Shown: positions 26,056 through 35,124 of the stretch, in pieces
Numbering within the stretch: the stretch's first letter is position 1
Layout: the number at the start of each line of letters is the position of its first letter
Notes under the pieces: generated by a model
What the model saw: only the letters and a program-made list of their open reading frames with translations
Database searches by the model: none
What the model was told of the DNA's origin: nothing
Program-made: the position numbers and the translations under genes
From: Caballeronia arationis
GTDB taxonomy: Bacteria; Pseudomonadota; Gammaproteobacteria; Burkholderiales; Burkholderiaceae
Assembly: GCF_001544975.2 (NCBI RefSeq)
Contig: NZ_FCOG02000023.1
Location: 1 to 64,000, forward strand
DNA: 64,000 nt
Direction: 5' to 3'

Positions 26056-27489
26056 CTATGAGTTCGCCGCTTCCACGCCGCTTGCGACGTCGTCCTGCCC
26101 TGCGTCGTCGTCCTTGTCCTTGTCCTGGATGTGATCCTTGACGTCCGCCTGATACAGGTCGTGCGTGACCAGCAAGCGATAGAGCGTCACGCGCGAGACG
26201 CCGAGCGAACGCGCCGCATCGTTGATGCGTCCGCGATGGCGCAGCAGCGCCAGTTCGATCGCCTGCCTCTGGGCGAGGCTGCGCGCCTGCGAAAGCGATA
26301 GTGGAAGAAGTGCGGCGTACTCGCCGAGTTCGAGATCGTCGGCCGTGATGCGCGCGCTCTCGGACATCACGATCGCGCGCCTCACACGGTTGATCAGTTC
26401 GCGCACGTTGCCGGGCCAGCCGTAGTTGAACATCGCCGCGATCGCATCGGGGGCGAAGCCGTGCACGCGTCGCTTAGCTTCTCTTCTGAAGCGTTCGAGC
26501 GTGTGATTGGCCAGCACTTCGATATCCTTGCCGCGCACCCGCAACGGCGGTTCGTCGATGCGCAGCACGCAAAGCCGGAAGTACAGGTCGGGACGAAAGA
26601 GGCCTTCCTGCATCGCTGCGTCGAGATCGACATGCGTCGCGGCGATGATGCGCACGTCGACGTCAGTCGAATCGCGGCCGCCGAGAGGCTCGATCTTCCT
26701 CTCCTGCAGGAACCGCAGCAGGTTGCTCTGGCTTTCGAGCGGCAGGTCGCCGATCTCGTCGAGAAAGAGCGTGCCGCCGTCGGCTTCTTCCACGCGTCCG
26801 ATCTTGCGCTTGTTCGCACCGGTGAATGCGCCGCGCTCGTAGCCGAAGAGCTCCGATTGCAACAGCTCAGGCGGAATCGCGCCGCAGTTCACGGCGACGA
26901 ACGGCTTGTCGCGTCGCGCGGAACGCGCGTGGATGGCCTTCGCGGTAAGCTCCTTGCCCGTACCGGATTCGCCCGCGATAAAGACGGGCACGTCGGTCGT
27001 CGCGACTTTGCGGATCGAACGGTACAGAAGCCGCATCGCGCTGCACGAGCCGACGATTCCGTCCATGCCGCCGGCTTCGCTCCAGTCGCCGTCGTCGTCC
27101 AGATGCTCGCCGTGAAGCGACGCCATGCCGTAGGCATGACCGACCGTGTCGACGATGCGGTCCTCGCTCGACGGCACCGTCACGTAGTCGAAGCAATAGT
27201 CGCGGATGAGGCGACGCACGGTCGGGTCGTCGCGCTGACCGGCACGCGTCAGCGCGACCCAGCCAATGTTGGTCGATGCGAGCAATGCTTCAAGCGCTGC
27301 AGGCGCCTCTTCCGACAGATTCGAAAAGTCAACGAGGCCGCCACCAGGCACCTGCGCCGACACGAAGCCGCTCGCCTGCAGCGGCGTGTCAGCCAGGTCG
27401 ACATCCCAGCCGCGCGCCTCGAAGCGGGCGCATAGCACACTTGCCGGCTTGCTGCTCCAATAGATCAATCGCCGTCGAGCGTTATCCAT
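26056..27489 (-). CDS. VpsR-like sigma54-dependent transcriptional activator
   Basis: A 477-residue enhancer-binding protein. The N-terminal domain (about 1-125) is a degenerate receiver: it lacks the usual acidic pair (it has YWSSKPAS) but keeps an Asp in GGGLVDFSN. The AAA+ domain (about 145-380) has Walker A GESGTGKE, the sigma54-contacting loop GAFTGA, Walker B GGTLFLDEIGD and the arginine region. The C-terminal Fis-type helix-turn-helix is INDAARSLGVSRVTLYRLL. A charged tail (KDKDKDDDAGQDD) ends the protein. This architecture resembles V. cholerae VpsR, which responds to c-di-GMP and controls exopolysaccharide. It is convergent with the guanidine operon, so a role there is possible but not shown. 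Confidence 0.87.
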   Translation of the reverse strand: MDNARRRLIYWSSKPASVLCARFEARGWDVDLADTPLQASGFVSAQVPGGGLVDFSNLSEEAPAALEALLASTNIGWVALTRAGQRDDPTVRRLIRDYCFDYVTVPSSEDRIVDTVGHAYGMASLHGEHLDDDGDWSEAGGMDGIVGSCSAMRLLYRSIRKVATTDVPVFIAGESGTGKELTAKAIHARSARRDKPFVAVNCGAIPPELLQSELFGYERGAFTGANKRKIGRVEEADGGTLFLDEIGDLPLESQSNLLRFLQERKIEPLGGRDSTDVDVRIIAATHVDLDAAMQEGLFRPDLYFRLCVLRIDEPPLRVRGKDIEVLANHTLERFRREAKRRVHGFAPDAIAAMFNYGWPGNVRELINRVRRAIVMSESARITADDLELGEYAALLPLSLSQARSLAQRQAIELALLRHRGRINDAARSLGVSRVTLYRLLVTHDLYQADVKDHIQDKDKDDDAGQDDVASGVEAANS

Positions 27490-27789
27490 TATTCATATCC
27501 TATGGTCAACGGGCATGCAGTCCTGCTCGGTTCCTGTCGGGGTTTCGTCAGCCCTCTTGAGGTGCAAGATACCTTCAAACCCGGCGCGCAAGCTTAGCGT
27601 CACCTTACGTGGCGCCATCACGCCGCTCGCAGCTTCGTCTGCCCGCTTCCTTTCGTCTCACTTAAGTGACCGCTGCGCCATCTCGACGCCAGCATCTCGT
27701 CACCATCTGAGCAATACACTTGGGCCTCGTGGTCGTTCGCGTCCATCCATCGCGCAACGCGCACGTCTTTTCATCCCCCGGAGTTCATC
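27490..27789. other. Divergent intergenic region
   Basis: A 300-base region between the divergent VpsR-like gene and a DUF4148 gene. It must hold both promoters. I see no clear sigma54 element, strong -35/-10 pair or long repeat, and no convincing small gene. Confidence 0.4.
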
Positions 27790-28083
27790 ATGAAGACATT
27801 GATCCGCGTCGCAGCCGTTGTTCTAGCCGTATCGCCGTTAGTCACATTCGCCCAGTCGGAGCAGCCCTTGACGCGCGCGCAGGTCCGCGCCGAACTCGTG
27901 CAACTGGAGAAGGCCGGCTACGATCCCGCGCTGAGAGACCCGTACTATCCGAACAACCTGCAGGCCGCCGAAGCCAAGGTGCAGGCAGGCGACGTCTCCG
28001 CCAAGCCCGGCATGACGAGCTATGGTCCTTCGGTAGAAGGCACGTCGGGTTCGGGCACGGCAACGCCCACCACCTCGCAATAA
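27790..28083 (+). CDS. DUF4148 secreted protein
   Basis: A 97-residue protein. The signal peptide ends at about residue 22 (VTFAQ), then LTRAQVRAELVQLEKAGYDP and YYPNNLQAAEAKVQ, the full DUF4148 signature, and a Ser/Thr/Gly tail. It is very similar to the 13478 copy, so this is a dispersed paralog family. Role unknown. It is probably monocistronic. Confidence 0.87.
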   Translation: MKTLIRVAAVVLAVSPLVTFAQSEQPLTRAQVRAELVQLEKAGYDPALRDPYYPNNLQAAEAKVQAGDVSAKPGMTSYGPSVEGTSGSGTATPTTSQ

Positions 28084-28482
28084 GCGCCCTGGAGATCCAC
28101 AGGCGTTCCCCCTTCGAAGCTTGAAATAGCGCTCGAAGCGGCTGTGTATCCCAGCTTCGAGACGATGCACGATCCCGGACGGCCAAGGCCGGACCCGTGC
28201 GCGCTCGAAGAAAACCGGGCGTTGCCCATTGCATCGCCTGTCGAATGAGCGTTGCGCCGAGCGCGGCAGCCGCTACCTGACCGTTCTGCCATTTTCGCGT
28301 CATGTCGGCGTTGGCACCGGCCTTCTAACATAGAGGCTGGTTCGCGCAAGACCCGATCGGGCGCGTCTCTCCCCACGATCGCGCGCCATGCGCCGACCGT
28401 CCCCGCATATCACCGTCCGGCAAGGCGCCTTCGTGCGATTCGCCGATGATCCCTTTTTGCCGGATGGCTCGAGCACGCATCA
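28084..28482. other. Leader region of the RND efflux operon
   Basis: A 399-base gene-free region before the efflux operon. It should contain the operon's promoter and the terminator of the DUF4148 gene. An imperfect hairpin (gcgccctgg ... ccacaggcg) follows the DUF4148 stop. I see no clear CopR/IrlR-type direct repeat and no convincing small gene. Confidence 0.4.
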
Positions 28483-31400
28483 ATGTGGATAGTCAACGTT
28501 GCGCTGAAGCGGCCCTACACGTTCATCGTGATGGCCATCATGATCATTTTGGCGACGCCCTTCGTCTTGCTGACGACGCCTGTCGATGTGCTTCCCGACA
28601 TCAACATCCCCGTGGTCAGCATCATCTGGAACTACACGGGGCTTTCGGCGGAGGACATGGCGAACCGCATCACGTCGGTGAACGAGCGCAGCCTCACGAC
28701 AACCGTCAACGACATCGAGCATATCGAGTCGCAGTCGCTGCCCGGCATCTCGATCATCAAGCTGTTCCTGCAACCGACCGCCAACATCCAGACCGCCATC
28801 GCGCAGACGGTGGCCGTCGAGCAGGCACAGCTTCGCCAGATGCCGCCAGGGGCAACACCGCCGCTCGTCATCAGCTATTCGGCGTCGAGCATTCCGGTGA
28901 TCCAGCTCGGCCTGTCGAGCCCGAAGCTCTCCGAGCAGGACCTGAACGACACGGCGCTCAACTTCCTGCGCCCGCAGCTCGTCACGATCCCGGGCGCTGC
29001 CGTGCCCTATCCCTATGGCGGCAAGACGCGCCTCATCTCGGTCGATCTGGATACGCGCGCACTTCTCGCGAAGGGACTCACGCCATCCGACGTGGTGAGC
29101 GCGGTGAACGCGCAGAACCTGATCCTCCCGACCGGCACGGCAAAGATCGGCCCGAAGGAATACACGATCAACATGAACGGCTCGCCCGCGACCGTGGCGG
29201 GCCTGAACGACATCCCGGTGCGCACGCTCAACGGCGCGACGACCTATCTGCGCGAGGTCGCCCATGTGCGCGACGGCTTCTCGCCGCAAACCAACATCGT
29301 CCGGCAGAACGGCCAGCGCGGCGTGCTGATCTCGATCCTGAAGAACGGCAGCGCGTCGACGCTGTCGATCGTCAATACGCTGCATGACCTGTTGCCGGGC
29401 GCGCGTGCCGCTTTGCCACCGGACCTCTCGATCACCGCGCTCTTCGACCAGTCCGTGTTCGTCAAAGCCGCCGTGCAGGGCGTCCTGCGCGAAGCGCTGA
29501 TCGCCGCTGCCCTCACGGCCGCGATGATCCTGCTCTTTCTCGGCAACTGGCGCAGCACCTGCATCATCGCGATCTCGATTCCGCTTTCCATTCTCTCTTC
29601 GCTGCTCGCGCTGCATGCGCTCGGGCAGACGATCAACATCATGACGCTCGGCGGTCTCGCGCTCGCAGTCGGCATTCTCGTGGACGACGCGACGGTGACC
29701 ATCGAGAACATCGAGCGGCACCTTCATCTCGGCACCAACCTGCATGACGCGATTCTCGACGGCGCGGGCGAGATCGCGGTGCCGGCACTCGTCTCGACGC
29801 TTTGCATCTGCATCGTGTTCGTGCCGATGTTCTTCCTGACAGGTGTTGCGAAGTTCCTGTTCGTGCCGCTCGCGGAGGCCGTGGTGTTCGCGATGCTCGC
29901 CTCGTACGTGCTCTCGCGCACGCTCGTGCCGACGCTCGCAATGCTCCTGATGGGCCACGCCCACAAGCCAAAGGCCGACGCCAAAGCGGGTCTCTTCACG
30001 CGTCTCTACAAGCGCTTCGATCACGGCTTCGAGCGCATGCGTGGCGCGTACATCGTCATTCTGAGCAGCCTGCTCGTGCGCCGCCGCGTGTTCGCAAGCC
30101 TCTTTCTCGGCTTCTGCCTTCTCTCGGCGGGGCTCGTCTTCGTGCTCGGCGAAGACTTCTTCCCGAGCGTCGATGCGGGCGACATCCGCATGCACATGCG
30201 CGCGCCGACCGGCACGCGCATAGAGGAAACCGCGCGCCTCGCCGACGAAGTCGAGAAGGTCGTGCGCCAGGTCGTCCCGCCGACGCAGCTCTCGACGATC
30301 CTCGACAACCTCGGGCTGCCCTATAGCGGCATCAATCTTTCGTACAGCAACGCGGGCACGATCGGCACGCTCGACGGCGAGATACAGGTGGCGCTGAACG
30401 CGGACCACGAGCCGACCGAAACCTACATCGACAAGCTGCGCGAAATCCTGCCGCAGCGCTTTCCGGGCGTCGACTTCTTCTTCCAGCCCGCGGACATCGT
30501 CACGCAGATCCTCAACTTCGGCCTGCCCGCCGCCGTCGATGTGCAGATTTCCGGCACCAACCAGCAAGCCAACTTTCAGGTGGCGAGCAAGCTGATGAAG
30601 CAGGTGCGCATGATCCCGGGCACAGTCGACACGCACATCCAGCAAAAGCTCGACGAGCCCGCGATCAACCTGCAGATGGACCGCACGCGCCTGCAGCAGC
30701 TCAACCTGAGCGCGAGCAACGTCGCGCAGAACGTGCTCATCTCGCTGTCCGGCAGTTCGCAGACCTCGCCCGGCTTCTGGTTCAACAGCAAGAACGGCGT
30801 CGAGTACAACCTCGCGGTGCAGACGCCGCAGTACCAGGTGTCGTCGATCGACGAACTGTTGCGCACGCCGGTTTCAGCGAGCGTCAACGGTCCGACGCAA
30901 CTGCTCGGCAACCTCGTGCGCCTCAGTCCGCAGAACCAGTTCGCGGTGGTCACGCATTACAACATCAGGCCCGTGATCGATCTGTTCGTGAGCGTCGAAG
31001 GCCGCGATCTCGGCAGCGTGGCACGGCAGGTCGACCATCTCGTCGACGACGCGCGCCAGGCCCTGCCGCGCGGCAGCCAGATCGTCGTGCGCGGACAGGT
31101 GCAGACGATGCGCAGTTCTTTCTTCGGACTGGGGATCGGCGTCGCGATGGCGATCGTGCTCGTCTATCTGCTGATCGTCGTGAACTTCCAGTCGTGGATA
31201 GATCCGCTCATCATCGTGAGTGCCTTGCCGGCCGCGCTCGCCGGCATCATCTGGATGCTCTTTCTCACGGGCACGCATCTCTCCGTGCCCGCGCTGACGG
31301 GCGCGATCATGACGATGGGCGTCGCCACCGCAAACAGCATCCTGATGGTCGCGTTCGCGCGCCAGCGGCTGACCGCCGGCGCGCCGCCGCTCACCGCCGC

Positions 31401-31668
31401 GCTCGAAGCGGGCGCGAGCCGCATCCGGCCCGTGCTGATGACCGCGTTCGCGATGATCATCGGCATGATTCCGATGGCCCTCGGTCTCGGCGAAGGCGCG
31501 GAACAGAACGCGCCGCTCGGCCGCGCCGTGATCGGCGGCCTGCTCTTCGCCACGGTTTCCACTTTGTTTTTCGTGCCTGTGATCTTCGCAAGCATCCATA
31601 GCCGACTTGCGCGCCGTGAAGCGGCCCGCCACGCCGCCGGTGCCGATGCAAGCAGAGAGCACGCATGA
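28483..31668 (+). CDS. RND efflux transporter, inner-membrane permease subunit
   Basis: A 1061-residue RND permease with the duplicated architecture of twelve transmembrane helices and two large periplasmic loops. The proton-relay Asp pair is in LALAVGILVDDATVTIENIE (transmembrane helix 4). The N-terminus is MWIVNVALKRPYTF, and the last membrane block contains LTGAIMTMGVATANSILMVA. It pumps drugs or other compounds out, using proton import, with the adaptor and outer-membrane factor encoded downstream. The permease-adaptor-outer membrane factor order differs from the common AcrAB arrangement. I cannot tell the substrate, and it lacks clear CzcA/CusA metal motifs. Confidence 0.92.
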   Translation: MWIVNVALKRPYTFIVMAIMIILATPFVLLTTPVDVLPDINIPVVSIIWNYTGLSAEDMANRITSVNERSLTTTVNDIEHIESQSLPGISIIKLFLQPTANIQTAIAQTVAVEQAQLRQMPPGATPPLVISYSASSIPVIQLGLSSPKLSEQDLNDTALNFLRPQLVTIPGAAVPYPYGGKTRLISVDLDTRALLAKGLTPSDVVSAVNAQNLILPTGTAKIGPKEYTINMNGSPATVAGLNDIPVRTLNGATTYLREVAHVRDGFSPQTNIVRQNGQRGVLISILKNGSASTLSIVNTLHDLLPGARAALPPDLSITALFDQSVFVKAAVQGVLREALIAAALTAAMILLFLGNWRSTCIIAISIPLSILSSLLALHALGQTINIMTLGGLALAVGILVDDATVTIENIERHLHLGTNLHDAILDGAGEIAVPALVSTLCICIVFVPMFFLTGVAKFLFVPLAEAVVFAMLASYVLSRTLVPTLAMLLMGHAHKPKADAKAGLFTRLYKRFDHGFERMRGAYIVILSSLLVRRRVFASLFLGFCLLSAGLVFVLGEDFFPSVDAGDIRMHMRAPTGTRIEETARLADEVEKVVRQVVPPTQLSTILDNLGLPYSGINLSYSNAGTIGTLDGEIQVALNADHEPTETYIDKLREILPQRFPGVDFFFQPADIVTQILNFGLPAAVDVQISGTNQQANFQVASKLMKQVRMIPGTVDTHIQQKLDEPAINLQMDRTRLQQLNLSASNVAQNVLISLSGSSQTSPGFWFNSKNGVEYNLAVQTPQYQVSSIDELLRTPVSASVNGPTQLLGNLVRLSPQNQFAVVTHYNIRPVIDLFVSVEGRDLGSVARQVDHLVDDARQALPRGSQIVVRGQVQTMRSSFFGLGIGVAMAIVLVYLLIVVNFQSWIDPLIIVSALPAALAGIIWMLFLTGTHLSVPALTGAIMTMGVATANSILMVAFARQRLTAGAPPLTAALEAGASRIRPVLMTAFAMIIGMIPMALGLGEGAEQNAPLGRAVIGGLLFATVSTLFFVPVIFASIHSRLARREAARHAAGADASREHA

Positions 31669-31692
31669 AACGCCAACCTGCGACGGACTGAC

Positions 31693-32916
31693 ATGACCGA
31701 GAAAACCCATGCATCGCTCGCGATACCCGCGCGCGACTCCGACGAAGGCCACGCGCTGCCGCCTCGCAATGTCGAGTGGCGGCGCGCAAAGATCGCGCTT
31801 CTGATCGTGCTCGTCCTGCTCGCGCTCGGTGCGGTGCGCACGGTCGTCGTGGACATGATGCACAGCCGCTCCGTGGCCGCGACGACACAGCAGAACGCCA
31901 GACAGTTCGTCAACGTGGTGACCCCGACGCAGACCGACAAAGGCGGCGAAACGCTCCTGCCCGGCACGTTGCGCGGCTTCGTCGAGTCGCCGATCTATGC
32001 GCGCGCGACCGGTTATCTGCTGCACTGGTACGTCGATATCGGCACGCGCGTGAAGCAGGGACAATTGCTCGCGGACCTCGATACCCCCGAGATCGATCAG
32101 GAACTCGCGCAGGCCGTCGCGCAACGCGACCAGACCAGTTCTAGCCTCGGCCTTGCCAAGAGCTCACTCGAACGCTGGCAGCAGTTGCGCCAGCGCGATG
32201 CCGTCTCGCAGCAGGAACTCGACGAGCGCCAGAGCACTTACAACCAGGACGTCGCCAATCTCGCCGCCGCCGATGCGAACGTGCGGCGTCTGCGCCAGCT
32301 CGAATCGTTCAAGCGGATCGTCGCGCCTTTCGCGGGCGTCGTCACGCAGCGCAATGTCGATGTCGGCGACCTGATCGATGCGGGCAGCGGCGCGAGCCGC
32401 GCCCTCTTCGCGTTGGCGCAGTCGGACCCGTTGCGCGTCTACGTGCAGCTTCCTCAGGCGTATGCGCAGAACGTGAGCGTGGGCCAGCAGGTCGTCGTGA
32501 CGCAGGCGGAATTGCCGGGCCAGCAATTTCACGGCACGCTCACGCATATTTCAGGCGCAATCGATGTGCCGACGCGTTCGCTGCAGGTCGAAGTGACCTT
32601 GCCCAATCCCGATGGCCGCCTGCGCCCCGGCGCGTATGTGCAGGTCGCGCTGCCGGCCGCTGCGCATGCGCGGCTTCTGGTCCCCGGCAACGCGCTCCTG
32701 TTCCGCGCAGAGGGCCCGCGGCTCGCGGTGGTCGATGCGAACGGCGAGGTGCATCTGCACAAGATCGACATCGCACAGGACCTCGGGCAGTCGCTTGAAA
32801 TCGAAAGCGGCATCGAGCCGACCGACAAGGTGATCGTCAATCCGAGCGATTCGATCGCGGATGGCGATCATGTGCTGATCGCCGCACCCCAGCAGAAAGG
32901 CAAGAAGGCATCATGA
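31693..32916 (+). CDS. HlyD-family periplasmic adaptor (membrane fusion protein)
   Basis: A 407-residue adaptor. One N-terminal transmembrane helix (about 30-52) is followed by the biotinyl-lipoyl half-motif (RATGYLLHWYVDIGTRVKQGQLLADLDTPEID), a helical hairpin (about 130-205), the second lipoyl half (FAGVVTQRNVDVGDLIDAG) and a beta barrel. It bridges the RND permease and outer-membrane factor. It starts 24 bases after the permease stop and overlaps the next gene by four bases. Confidence 0.92.
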   Translation: MTEKTHASLAIPARDSDEGHALPPRNVEWRRAKIALLIVLVLLALGAVRTVVVDMMHSRSVAATTQQNARQFVNVVTPTQTDKGGETLLPGTLRGFVESPIYARATGYLLHWYVDIGTRVKQGQLLADLDTPEIDQELAQAVAQRDQTSSSLGLAKSSLERWQQLRQRDAVSQQELDERQSTYNQDVANLAAADANVRRLRQLESFKRIVAPFAGVVTQRNVDVGDLIDAGSGASRALFALAQSDPLRVYVQLPQAYAQNVSVGQQVVVTQAELPGQQFHGTLTHISGAIDVPTRSLQVEVTLPNPDGRLRPGAYVQVALPAAAHARLLVPGNALLFRAEGPRLAVVDANGEVHLHKIDIAQDLGQSLEIESGIEPTDKVIVNPSDSIADGDHVLIAAPQQKGKKAS

Positions 32917-34340
32917 CGCGCACCTGTGCAGCGCTTGGCGCGCTGCTTCTTTCGGCTTGCACGCTCGGTCCCGACTACACGGCGCCGCACGCCGACGCGC
33001 CGCCCGCGTGGAAGACCGATTCGTACTGGCGGCTCGCCGAACCATCGCATGCGCCGCTCGCGCCCGACTGGTGGCTCGCTTTCGACGATCCGCAACTCGC
33101 CGGGCTGGAAACGCAGGCGCTCGCGCAGAACCAGACGCTAGTCGCCGCGAGCGCGCATTACGCCCAAGCCCGGGCCACGCTCGCGAACACGGCCGCACAG
33201 CGTCTCCCGGAGATCGATCTGTCGGCACAGGCTTCGCGCGCGCGGATCTCTCGCAACCGGCCGGTCAACAACTACGCCGTGCCGAACAGTTCGACCGTGC
33301 AGAACGACCTGCGCCTAGGCCCCACCATCGACTACGACACCGACCTGTTCGGGCGCATCCGGCGTCAGGTGGAGGGCGCGGCGGCATCGGCGCAACAATC
33401 GGCCGACGATCTCGCGAACGCACGGCTCGTGCTGACCACCGATCTCGCCACCGATTACTTTTCGATGCGCGAACTCGATGCGGAGATCGACGTGCTGGAC
33501 CGCTCGGTCGCGCTGCAGCAGAAGGCGCTCGACTATGTGAAGGCGCAGCACGATCTCGGTGCCGTATCCGGGCTCGACGTGCTGCAGCAGCAGTCGCTGC
33601 TCGACACGACGCGCGTTCAGGCACGCTTGCTGCACAACCAGCGCGCACAGTTCGAGCATGCGATCGCGGCGCTCGTCGGCGTGCCCGCGCCGCAGTTTGC
33701 GATCGAGCCGAAGGTGATCGCGAACGCGGTGCCGCCCATTCCGCTTGGCGTGCCGAGCGACGTTCTGCAGCGACGCCCCGACATCGCGTCCGCCGAGCGT
33801 GCGATGGCAGCGGCGAACGCGCAGATCGGCGTCGCAAAGGCCGCCTTTTTCCCGAGCGTCACGCTCAACGGCAGCATCGGCTGGGAGAGCACGCAGTTCG
33901 CGAACCTGCTCTCCGCGCCGAGCCTCTTGTGGACGCTCGGCACGATGGCGAGCCAGGTGATCTTCGACGGCGGACGGCGCGCGGCGAACGTCGACTTCGC
34001 CGACGAAGGCTACAAGGCCGCCGAGGCGAATTATCGCCAGACGGTACTCAACGCGTTCCAGCAGGTGCAGGATGGCATCGTCGGGCTGTCGGTGCTCGAC
34101 GGTGCCGCGACAGAGTCGCGCGCCGCCGTATCGGATGCACAGCGGCTGCTGTCGCTCGCTAACGACCGCTATTCGGGTGGCCTCGTCGCGTTTCTCGACG
34201 TGATCACCGCGCAGCAGTCGCTGCTCACGAGCGAGCGGCAGGACGTGCAGATCCGCGGACAGCAGATGACCCTATCGGTGTCGCTCGTCAAGGCGCTGGG
34301 TGGCGGATGGCAGACGTCGAGCGAGGAGGCATCGCGATGA
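32913..34340 (+). CDS. Efflux outer-membrane lipoprotein (NodT/OprM family)
   Basis: A 475-residue outer-membrane factor. A short signal peptide ends in a lipobox LLSAC (Cys at about residue 16), followed by TLGPDYTAPH, the usual OprM/NodT start. Two TolC-like repeats include VPSDVLQRRPDIASAERAM and GGLVAFLDVITAQQSLL. It forms the trimeric exit duct for the pump. Its start overlaps the adaptor stop (ATGA). Confidence 0.92.
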   Translation: MTRTCAALGALLLSACTLGPDYTAPHADAPPAWKTDSYWRLAEPSHAPLAPDWWLAFDDPQLAGLETQALAQNQTLVAASAHYAQARATLANTAAQRLPEIDLSAQASRARISRNRPVNNYAVPNSSTVQNDLRLGPTIDYDTDLFGRIRRQVEGAAASAQQSADDLANARLVLTTDLATDYFSMRELDAEIDVLDRSVALQQKALDYVKAQHDLGAVSGLDVLQQQSLLDTTRVQARLLHNQRAQFEHAIAALVGVPAPQFAIEPKVIANAVPPIPLGVPSDVLQRRPDIASAERAMAAANAQIGVAKAAFFPSVTLNGSIGWESTQFANLLSAPSLLWTLGTMASQVIFDGGRRAANVDFADEGYKAAEANYRQTVLNAFQQVQDGIVGLSVLDGAATESRAAVSDAQRLLSLANDRYSGGLVAFLDVITAQQSLLTSERQDVQIRGQQMTLSVSLVKALGGGWQTSSEEASR

Positions 34341-34410
34341 AAGTACGCAAGCGTGCTCTCCGTAAGGCTCGTATAGTAGTCAACGAGAGCAAGCAGACAA
34401 AGAGGCCGGC

Positions 34411-35124
34411 ATGAAAGTCCTGATCGTGGAAGACGAACACAAGGTGGTGGATTACCTGCGCTCGGGCCTGACCGAGCAAGGCTGGGTCGTCGACATCGCA
34501 CTCGACGGCGAGGAAGGCACGCATCTCGCCACAGAATACGATTACGACGTGATCGTGCTCGACGTCATGCTGCCCAAGCGCGACGGCTTCGCGGTGCTGA
34601 AGGCGTTGCGCACGCAGAAGTCGACTCCCGTCATCATGCTGACCGCTCGCGATCACATCAACGACCGCGTGCGCGGCCTGCGCGAAGGCGCCGACGACTA
34701 TCTTACGAAGCCCTTTTCCTTTCTCGAACTGGTCGAGCGCCTGCATGCGCTCGCGCGACGCACGCGCGCGCAGGAATCCACGCTCATTTCCGTCGGCGAC
34801 CTGTATGTGGACCTGATCGGCCGCCGCGCGACCCGCGACGGCGTGCGGCTCGATCTCACCGCAAAAGAGTTCCAGCTGCTCTCGGTGCTTGCACGCCGGC
34901 ACGGTGACATCCTCTCGAAGACGGCGATCACCGAACTCGTGTGGGAAGTCGACTTCGAAAGCCATACGAACGTCGTGGAGACCGCGATCAAGCGGCTGCG
35001 CGCGAAACTCGACGGCCCGTTCCGCACCAAGCTGCTGCATACCGTGCGCGGCATGGGCTATGTGCTGGAAGTGCGCGAGGCACGCGAAATGCGTGAAGCG
35101 CGCGAGGACCCGAGGCCATCATGA
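34411..35124 (+). CDS. Heavy-metal-type response regulator (IrlR/CusR-like)
   Basis: A 237-residue OmpR-family regulator. The receiver (1-115) begins MKVLIVEDEHKVVDYLRSGL, with phosphoacceptor Asp in VIVLDVMLPKRDG and YLTKPFSF. The winged helix has LDLTAKEFQLLSVLARR and NVVETAIKRLRAKL. It is of the CusR/IrlR class. It lies 70 bases after the outer-membrane factor gene and overlaps the kinase gene by four bases. It is likely to control the upstream RND operon in response to a metal or other toxicant. Confidence 0.9.
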   Translation: MKVLIVEDEHKVVDYLRSGLTEQGWVVDIALDGEEGTHLATEYDYDVIVLDVMLPKRDGFAVLKALRTQKSTPVIMLTARDHINDRVRGLREGADDYLTKPFSFLELVERLHALARRTRAQESTLISVGDLYVDLIGRRATRDGVRLDLTAKEFQLLSVLARRHGDILSKTAITELVWEVDFESHTNVVETAIKRLRAKLDGPFRTKLLHTVRGMGYVLEVREAREMREAREDPRPS

